This document shows, in pieces, positions 13,390-18,974 of a stretch of 18,974 bases of DNA; position 1 is the first letter of the stretch; each line of letters begins with the position of its first letter. The position numbers were made by a program, and so were the translations under genes. Under the pieces are notes generated by a model. That model was not told where the DNA came from. It was given only the letters and a program-made list of their open reading frames with translations, and did no database searches. Where the stretch lies: NCBI GenBank assembly GCA_039028695.1, contig JBCCHN010000102.1, positions 1 through 18,974 of the forward strand, given 5' to 3'. The DNA is from JANQKX01 sp039028695. GTDB taxonomy: Bacteria; Pseudomonadota; Alphaproteobacteria; Kiloniellales; Kiloniellaceae.

Positions 13390-16086
13390 TCAGCTTTCCG
13401 GTTCTTCGGTCGACGCCTTGATGACGCTTTTGCTAGACGTCTTTTTGGCAGCTGTTTTCTTCGTACCAGTCTTTTTCGCGCCGGCTTTCTTGGTGACAGC
13501 TTTTTTTGTGCCAGCTTTTTTTGGGCTCGTCTTTTTTGAGCCCGTTGCTTTACCGCCCTTAGCCTTTGCGGCTTTTTTCTCTGCCTGCGCAGCTAACAGC
13601 TCAACGGCCTGATCAAGGTTTACGGACTCCGGGTCCATCTCGGAGGGAATAGAAGCATAGAGCTTGCCATGGCGCACATAAGGCCCAAACCGGCCCTTGC
13701 CCTGAGATACTGCCTTTCCGTCGCTGGGATGTTCCCCGATACGCCGTGTGGCCGACATCTTCTTTTTCGGCGCATCGGCGATTACCGAGACCGCCCGATT
13801 AAGGCCGATGGTCAGGACATCGTCATCGTTGCTCAAGGAGCAGTAAGCGCTGCCGTGCTTCAAATAGGGACCGAAGCGACCGATTCCGGCGGTAATCGTG
13901 TCGCCTGTCTCGGGATGTTTTCCAACCTCACGGGGGAGCGCCAACAAAGCCAGCGCCTTTTCCAGATTCATATCGGCGATTGAAATATTCTTGGGCAAGG
14001 ACGCGCGTGGCGGTTTGGATTTGCCCTCTGCTTCGCCTACTTGCACATAAACCCCAAAGGGGCCTTTTCGCAAAGTGATGGGCTTGCCGCTGTCCGGGTC
14101 TTGACCCAGTTCCTTAGGATTGGTGAGCGCGGCCTCTGCTTCGTCGGCGTCCGGGTCGGGGACCGCCAACGTCCTCGTGTAACGGCAGTCAGGGTAATTC
14201 GAACAGCCGATGAAACCGCCGGTGCGCCCCAGCTTTAGCCCAAGGCGTCCGGCCTTGCAGGCGGGGCACAGTCGAGGGTCTTTATCCGGCGCATTGGGGT
14301 TTGTTGGGAAAAAGTGTGGGCCCAAATCTTCATCGAGAGCGTCGATCACCGCGGTGATGGAAAGTTCCTTAGCGCCGCTAATGGCTTCGCTGAAGGCTTT
14401 CCAGAAATCTCTTAGGACCACCTTCCATTCAATTCGGCCGCCGGAAATATCGTCCAGCTTTTCCTCAAGGTCGGCGGTGAAATTGTACTCCACATACTTT
14501 TGGAAAAAGCTCGCCAAAAAGGCCACGACCACGCGGCCCCGGTCTTCTGGGATAAAGCGCCTTTGCTCGAGCCGCACATAATCGCGATCTTGCAGCACCT
14601 GTAGGATCGAAGCGTAGGTCGAGGGACGGCCAATGCCCAGCTCCTCCATCTTCTTGACAAGGCTCGCTTCGGTGTAGCGGGGCGGCGGCTGAGTAAAATG
14701 CTGCTCGGGCTGAACCTTTTGACGCTCAGCCTGATCGCCTTGGTCAAGTTTGGGCAAGCGGCGATCCTTGCCGTCGGACTCACCGCTTTCGTCGCCGCTT
14801 TCTTGATAGAGGGCTAGAAAGCCGTCGAAAATCAAGATCGAGCCATTGGCGCGGAGCTGCGCCTTGCCCTGGTCCACCGCGATGTCCACCGCCACCTGAT
14901 CAAAACGGGCGGATTCCATTTGACTGGCGACCATGCGCTTCCAGATCAGGTCGTAGAGGCGGAATTCGTCGCCGGATAGATGCCGGGACATGGATTTGGG
15001 ATCCCGGCGAACGTCGGTTGGGCGGATCGCCTCATGGGCCTCTTGAGCGTTTTTGGCTTTGGTCTTGTAGTGACGCGGGGCCGACGGCAGGTAAGGATCA
15101 CCGAAGCTCTCAACGATAGAGGCTCGCGTGACCTCAATGGCTTCGTTGGAGACCTGAACGCCATCGGTTCGCATATAGGTGATGAGGCCGACTGTCTCGC
15201 CGCCCAGGTCGATCCCTTCATAGAGCTTTTGCGCAGTGCGCATGGTGCGGGTCGCCCCAAAGCCCAATTTCCGCGATGCCTCCTGCTGCAAGGTGGAGGT
15301 GGTGAAGGGCGGGTAGGGATTACGCCGCGTTTGCTTGCGCTCGACCGAGGCGACTTGAAAGCTGGCGGCTTGTTCGAGTTTCGAGGCCGCGGCGGTAGCG
15401 ACCTGCTCGCTGCCCAGGTCGAATTTTCCGAGCTTGTCGCCCGCCAGGTGGGTCAGGCGCGCCGAGAAGGGGTGGCCCTGGGGCGTGGTCAAGGCCACGT
15501 CGATCGTCCAATATTCTTGCGGTCGAAAAACCTCGATTTCCGCTTCACGCTCGCAGATCAGTTTCAGGGCCACCGACTGCACCCGACCGGCGGAGCGGCT
15601 GCCCGGCAGCTTACGCCACAAAACCGGGGAGAGAGTAAAGCCCACAAGATAGTCAAGAGCGCGGCGGGCGAGATAGGCTTCGATGAGTTCCCGGTTCAGG
15701 TCTCGGGGATGTTCAAATGCCGCCAGCACTGCCGTTTTGGTGATTTCGTTAAAGACAACCCGCTTGATGGCCACATCGCCTAGCAAGTTTCTTTTTTTCA
15801 GTTCTTCGATGATGTGCCACGAAATGGCTTCGCCTTCCCGGTCCGGGTCGGTTGCCAGAAAAAGATGATCGCTGCTTTTAAGGGCCGAAAAGATATCTTT
15901 AAGGTGTTTCTCGGACCTGGAATCCACCTGCCAGGTCATCGCGAAGTCGTCGTCAGGCAGGACTGAGCCGTCCTTAGGGGGGAGATCCCGAACGTGCCCG
16001 TAGCTTGCCAAAACCTGATAATCGCTACCGAGGTAGCGGTTAATGGTTTTGGCCTTGGCCGGAGATTCCACAATGACCGTATTCAT
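13390..16086 (-). CDS. topA: DNA topoisomerase I (type IA)
   Basis: An 898-residue enzyme that relaxes negative supercoils. The Toprim domain has V-E-S-P-A-K-A-K-T (6-14, Glu7) and D-P-D-R-E-G-E (80-86; Asp80, Asp82, Glu84). The catalytic Tyr304 is in I-T-Y-M-R-T-D-G. A single four-Cys zinc finger (C-P-A-C ... G-C-S-N-Y-P-D-C) follows the core near residue 640. Several C-terminal R/K-x-G-P-F/R-G-x-Y repeats come next (GPFGVYVQ, GRFGPYLKH, GRFGPYVRH). The protein ends in an unusually regular Lys-rich tail, described as a repeat below. GTG (16089) directly precedes ATG (16086); I chose the ATG because M-N-T-V-I-V-E-S-P fits the family. No good Shine-Dalgarno is visible. rnr follows after 33 bases, which suggests cotranscription. 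Confidence 0.95.
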   Translation of the reverse strand: MNTVIVESPAKAKTINRYLGSDYQVLASYGHVRDLPPKDGSVLPDDDFAMTWQVDSRSEKHLKDIFSALKSSDHLFLATDPDREGEAISWHIIEELKKRNLLGDVAIKRVVFNEITKTAVLAAFEHPRDLNRELIEAYLARRALDYLVGFTLSPVLWRKLPGSRSAGRVQSVALKLICEREAEIEVFRPQEYWTIDVALTTPQGHPFSARLTHLAGDKLGKFDLGSEQVATAAASKLEQAASFQVASVERKQTRRNPYPPFTTSTLQQEASRKLGFGATRTMRTAQKLYEGIDLGGETVGLITYMRTDGVQVSNEAIEVTRASIVESFGDPYLPSAPRHYKTKAKNAQEAHEAIRPTDVRRDPKSMSRHLSGDEFRLYDLIWKRMVASQMESARFDQVAVDIAVDQGKAQLRANGSILIFDGFLALYQESGDESGESDGKDRRLPKLDQGDQAERQKVQPEQHFTQPPPRYTEASLVKKMEELGIGRPSTYASILQVLQDRDYVRLEQRRFIPEDRGRVVVAFLASFFQKYVEYNFTADLEEKLDDISGGRIEWKVVLRDFWKAFSEAISGAKELSITAVIDALDEDLGPHFFPTNPNAPDKDPRLCPACKAGRLGLKLGRTGGFIGCSNYPDCRYTRTLAVPDPDADEAEAALTNPKELGQDPDSGKPITLRKGPFGVYVQVGEAEGKSKPPRASLPKNISIADMNLEKALALLALPREVGKHPETGDTITAGIGRFGPYLKHGSAYCSLSNDDDVLTIGLNRAVSVIADAPKKKMSATRRIGEHPSDGKAVSQGKGRFGPYVRHGKLYASIPSEMDPESVNLDQAVELLAAQAEKKAAKAKGGKATGSKKTSPKKAGTKKAVTKKAGAKKTGTKKTAAKKTSSKSVIKASTEEPES
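13432..13536 (-). repeat. 15-bp tandem array encoding seven KKxxx pentads in the TopA tail
   Basis: Seven consecutive five-residue units, each starting Lys-Lys and followed by three small or hydroxylated residues (TSP, AGT, AVT, AGA, TGT, TAA, TSS), make a histone-H1-like arm at the C-terminus of TopA. The DNA repeats with a 15-base period. Two units carry A7 runs on the coding strand (plus-strand T7 at 13501-13507 and 13516-13522), and one carries A6 (13532-13537). The array could expand or contract by slippage. Confidence 0.8.
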
Positions 16087-16195
16087 CACAATAAGACTAC
16101 CATTCGTACGAAACCGCTAATATATCGACAAAACAACACCGAGCGCCGGTTCAAGGTTCCAGCGGTTTGCCATCGTGCAAGCCGATGAGGTCAAT

Positions 16196-17338
16196 TTATG
16201 GGCTATTCCCGTTAAAAATTAATGCCACCCGATTGCCTGGGTGCCTCTCCAGGCGCCCGGCCAGCTCCAACTCCAAGAGAATGGCGCTGACAACGGCGGG
16301 AGACAATTGGCATTGACGGATCAATTCGTCAACCGCTACCGGGGTGGGACTAAGAAGTTCCTCTAAAATTTCCCGGCCTTCCTTCAGTTCCGAATCTGAT
16401 GGCAGCGCTGTTTGGCCAGGCTGGTAGGCGGTAAAACTATCCTCGCTCAGGGGCTGTTGCAACGGGCCTTTGAGCACATCGGTAATATCACTTGCCGATT
16501 GGATGAGGGTGGCGCCCTGGCGGATCAACTGGTTACAGCCACGGGCTCGAGGATCCAGGGGGGACCCTGGCACGGCAAAGACTTCCCGACCTTGTTCGGC
16601 GGCGTAATTGGCGGTGATCAGTGATCCGGACTTTGGCGCTGCCTCGACCACAACAACGCCGAGGGACATGCCGGAAATGATTCGATTGCGCCTTGGAAAG
16701 TGCCGGGCCTGTGGCCGGGTGCCCGGTGGCATTTCCGATAGAATGACGCCGCTGGCAACGATCTGATCATAAAGTCCTTGATTTTCGGCCGGGTATACGA
16801 TGTCCAGGCCGCCGCCGACGACGGCTGCTGTACCGCCGCTTAGCGCGCCCTTGTGAGCGGCTGTATCAATACCCCTGGCCAGCCCGGACACCACCAATAA
16901 TTCTGCCTCGGCCAGGTCTCTGGCAAGGCTTTCAGCGAACTTCCGTCCGTTGGAAGAGGCATTGCGCGCACCGACCATGGCCACAGCAGGTTTGTTAAAG
17001 AGATGCTTGTGTCCAATGTAGCTGATGATGGGCGGCGCGTCCTTTGAGGCTGCCAAAGGACCAGGAAAATCAGGTTCGCAAAAGGCCAAAAGGCCAGCGC
17101 CGAGCTCATCGAGCGCTTGGATCTCCGCCTGGGCGGCGGGCAGGGGATAGGGGCGATAGGCTTTGCGGCCACCGCCACGTTTGGCCAACTCGGGAAGCGC
17201 CTTCAACGCGGTTGCTGCGTCACCATATTGGCGCAGAGCATCGCGAAATCCAATGGGACCAATTCTGTCCGAGCGATAAAGCCTAAGCCAATCAAGGCGT
17301 TCGGCCTCACTTAATGAAACGTTTTTATGATCCATCAT
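16196..17338 (-). CDS. dprA: DNA-processing protein DprA (Smf)
   Basis: The 380-residue protein binds incoming single-stranded DNA and loads RecA during natural transformation. An N-terminal SAM-like region (about 10-60) precedes the Rossmann domain (about 85-290). The diagnostic motifs are V-A-M-V-G-A-R-N-A-S (118-127), V-V-S-G-L-A-R-G-I-D-T-A-A-H (149-162), H-F-P-R-R-N-R-I-I-S-G (213-223) and K-S-G-S-L-I-T-A (236-243). A winged-helix (DML1-like) domain ends the protein (about 315-380). Two ATG codons are adjacent (17338, 17335); the first has AAGG at 7 bases. It is widely kept in non-competent bacteria, so presence alone does not prove competence. It lies 96 bases after plsY and about 110 before topA. 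Confidence 0.93.
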   Translation of the reverse strand: MMDHKNVSLSEAERLDWLRLYRSDRIGPIGFRDALRQYGDAATALKALPELAKRGGGRKAYRPYPLPAAQAEIQALDELGAGLLAFCEPDFPGPLAASKDAPPIISYIGHKHLFNKPAVAMVGARNASSNGRKFAESLARDLAEAELLVVSGLARGIDTAAHKGALSGGTAAVVGGGLDIVYPAENQGLYDQIVASGVILSEMPPGTRPQARHFPRRNRIISGMSLGVVVVEAAPKSGSLITANYAAEQGREVFAVPGSPLDPRARGCNQLIRQGATLIQSASDITDVLKGPLQQPLSEDSFTAYQPGQTALPSDSELKEGREILEELLSPTPVAVDELIRQCQLSPAVVSAILLELELAGRLERHPGNRVALIFNGNSP

Positions 17339-17434
17339 TTCGCCACCTTGAGTGGTTTAGTAATGACGGTCAAGATGTATGGGGGTGTTTTTAGGCGCAG
17401 GAAACGGTTTAACCGGCCCCATCGCCAAGGCTTT

Positions 17435-18052
17435 TCAGCTCTTTTGACCAATCTTGCTTTCTTTTCCTGAGAGCAACCGCCGGATGTTCTGATGGTGGCG
17501 AAACCACACCAAAAGGGCGATCACGGCAGTCATCTCCACCAACTGCAAGTCGCCGGCGATCAGCCAACTATACAAGGGCGCCGATGCGGTCGCGCCCAAG
17601 GAGGAAAGGGACGAGTACCGAAAGAGGGCCGCCAGCACCAACCAAGTAAGACAACAGGCCAGTCCGACAAAAAAATTTAATCCAATCAGCACGCCGAGGG
17701 CGGTTGCTACGCCCTTACCGCCTTTGAATTTCAGCCAAACGGGAAAGAGGTGACCCAAAACCGCGCCAAGCGCGGCAATCAGGCTCAGGTCGGGCCCCCA
17801 GAATCCGGCGATCAACACCGCCATGTACCCTTTGCCTCCGTCGAGGATCAAAGTGGCGGCGGCCACGTCCTTGCGGCCGGTGCGCAAGACATTGGTAGCC
17901 CCGATGTTGCCCGAACCAATGGCGCGCACATCGCCGAGGCCGGCAATCCTCGTCAGGATCAGGCCAAAGGGAATGGAGCCTACGAGATAGCCCCAAACCA
18001 GGGCGGCGGCATAATAGGGGCCGGAGAGTTCCCATGAAATCGGGTCGGGCAT
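17435..18052 (-). CDS. plsY: Acyl-phosphate:glycerol-3-phosphate acyltransferase PlsY
   Basis: The 205-residue inner-membrane enzyme makes lysophosphatidic acid from acyl-phosphate and glycerol-3-phosphate, the first acylation in phospholipid synthesis. Several hydrophobic helices are evident (about 13-35, 63-83, 88-105, 115-145, 150-165, 170-184). The three catalytic loops are complete: G-S-G-N-I-G-A-T-N (46-54), the H-L-F-P-x-W-L-K-F-x-G-G-K-G-V-A-T region (101-117) and R-H-H-Q-N-I-R-R-L-L-S-G-K-E (185-198). GAGG sits 6 bases before ATG and overlaps the end of pyrC, whose stop is 9 bases upstream, so the two are coupled. The length matches the family. Confidence 0.96.
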   Translation of the reverse strand: MPDPISWELSGPYYAAALVWGYLVGSIPFGLILTRIAGLGDVRAIGSGNIGATNVLRTGRKDVAAATLILDGGKGYMAVLIAGFWGPDLSLIAALGAVLGHLFPVWLKFKGGKGVATALGVLIGLNFFVGLACCLTWLVLAALFRYSSLSSLGATASAPLYSWLIAGDLQLVEMTAVIALLVWFRHHQNIRRLLSGKESKIGQKS

Positions 18053-18061
18053 ATGAAGCCT

Positions 18062-18974
18062 CTAGTCCTGCGCGGCAAAGATACTGCGCCCATCCACAAC
18101 GGTGCGGATGATTTTGCCCTGGACAGGATGATTGTCAAAAGGAGAGTTTTTAGACTTGCTGACAAAGGCTTCCGGATCAAGGCGCCACGGATGGTCCGGA
18201 TCGAAAATTACCAGGTCGCCTGCCGCGCCCTTGGCCAGGCGCCCGGACGGGAGCCCTAGAATGGAAGCCGGATTGAGACTTAATCGGCGGAGCAGGTCCA
18301 AAAGCCCGATGTCGCCTTTATGAAAGAGCGCCAAGGACAGAGGCAGGAGGGTCTCCAGCCCAACGATACCCGGTTCGGCGACGGTAAAAGGAAGGCGTTT
18401 AGACTCTTGATCGTGGGGGGCATGATCGCTCGCGATGGCATCGATCGTGCCGTCGCACAGCCCTGCCGCGACCGCGGCCCGGTCTTCTTCCGAGCGTAGA
18501 GGGGGAGAGACCTTGGCAAAGCTGCGATAGTGGCCCACGGCCTGTTCGTTGAGGGTAAAATAATGAGGTGCCGTATCGCAGGTTACCGGCAGCCCTCGGC
18601 GCTTGGCTTGGCGGATCAGCCGCACACCCTCCGCGGTCGAGAGGTGCGCAGCGTGATAGCGGCTACCGGTCATTTCCACCAGACGCAAATCCCGCTCAAG
18701 CAAAATCACCTCCGCCATGGCGGGAATACCCGGCAGACCGAGTCGGGTGGCCAGCTCGCCGCCGTTCATGGCACCGTTGGCCAGCGTGGCCTCCTCCGGG
18801 TGCTGGACCAAGACCTTGCCGAAGGTTCGGGCATAGGAGAGGGCCCGGCGCATCACTTGAGCGTTCTGAACCGCAACGATCCCATCGGTGAAGCCAACAG
18901 CGCCATTCTCGCTCAAAAGCCCCATTTCGGTGATTTCCCGGCCTTCAAGCCCTCTGGTGATGGCGCCATAGGCG
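18062..18974 (-). CDS. pyrC: Dihydroorotase, type I (5' end outside the window)
   Basis: The reading frame is open to the window edge, giving about 303 C-terminal residues of a normal ~430-residue amidohydrolase. It closes the pyrimidine ring of carbamoyl-aspartate to dihydroorotate. Visible active-site landmarks are the Asp of A-V-G-F-T-D, the His of H-A-A-H-L-S-T, the His of T-A-P-H-Y-F-T-L and the metal/catalytic Asp of A-S-D-H-A-P-H. G-L-P-G-I-P-A-M-A-E and N-P-A-S-I-L-G-L are also family signatures. The N-terminal H-x-H metal pair lies outside the window. Retention of D-H-A-P-H argues against the inactive PyrC-like subunit some bacteria pair with PyrB. Whether pyrB lies upstream, as is common, cannot be seen. 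The C-terminal part extends through I-R-T-V-V-D-G-R. Confidence 0.92.
   Translation of the reverse strand, partial: AYGAITRGLEGREITEMGLLSENGAVGFTDGIVAVQNAQVMRRALSYARTFGKVLVQHPEEATLANGAMNGGELATRLGLPGIPAMAEVILLERDLRLVEMTGSRYHAAHLSTAEGVRLIRQAKRRGLPVTCDTAPHYFTLNEQAVGHYRSFAKVSPPLRSEEDRAAVAAGLCDGTIDAIASDHAPHDQESKRLPFTVAEPGIVGLETLLPLSLALFHKGDIGLLDLLRRLSLNPASILGLPSGRLAKGAAGDLVIFDPDHPWRLDPEAFVSKSKNSPFDNHPVQGKIIRTVVDGRSIFAAQD

Noticed and set aside
13523..13543. GGGCTC/GAGCCC stem inside the topA tail as a terminator
   Set aside because: It lies within coding sequence and no T-tract follows the stem on the topA strand.

Overview
The window looks like chromosome from an alphaproteobacterium, probably a Rhodospirillales-type lineage. 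The evidence is the divK-pleD cell-cycle pair, an EipB/DUF1849 envelope protein, a Cys-free L33 protein, a zinc-ribbon DinB, and the gene run pyrC-plsY-dprA-topA-rnr. By eye the coding sequence is moderately GC-rich and the intergenic regions are AT-rich. I see no mobile element, CRISPR array, tRNA or rRNA. The longest stretch without a gene is under 300 bases.

Left part (1-6062). An AT-rich leader with a dyad precedes a small uncharacterised lipoprotein, closed by a strong intrinsic terminator at 706-734. Next is an agmatine-deiminase-family gene whose catalytic Cys and His both appear to be replaced, so it is a likely pseudoenzyme. Convergent to it is a D-2-hydroxyacid dehydrogenase (glyoxylate/hydroxypyruvate reductase type). 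Divergent from that is eipB, whose 3' end overlaps the 3' end of dinB by 19 bp. On the minus strand a ROK sugar kinase (Mak-type fructokinase) lies directly upstream of dinB, and the dinB Shine-Dalgarno overlaps the kinase stop codon. A LexA-like site lies in the promoter region of this pair.

Middle (6063-8237). divK and pleD run on the plus strand, a phosphorelay regulator followed by a diguanylate cyclase response regulator. They end at a hairpin terminator with T-tracts on both sides, shared with the oncoming rpmG.

Right part (8238-18974). All genes are on the minus strand, in transcription order pyrC (5' end outside the window), plsY, dprA, topA, rnr, an S41 lipoprotein protease, a Nudix hydrolase and rpmG. 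They cover pyrimidine synthesis, phospholipid synthesis, DNA uptake/processing, supercoiling, RNA decay, envelope proteolysis, nucleotide housekeeping and the ribosome. rpmG and the S41 gene appear to have promoters of their own.

Most of the window is ordinary core chromosome. The points that stand out are the active-site-dead agmatine deiminase homologue, the ROK-dinB pair with a possible SOS box, and a (KKxxx)7 tail on TopA encoded by a 15-bp tandem array with A7 runs.
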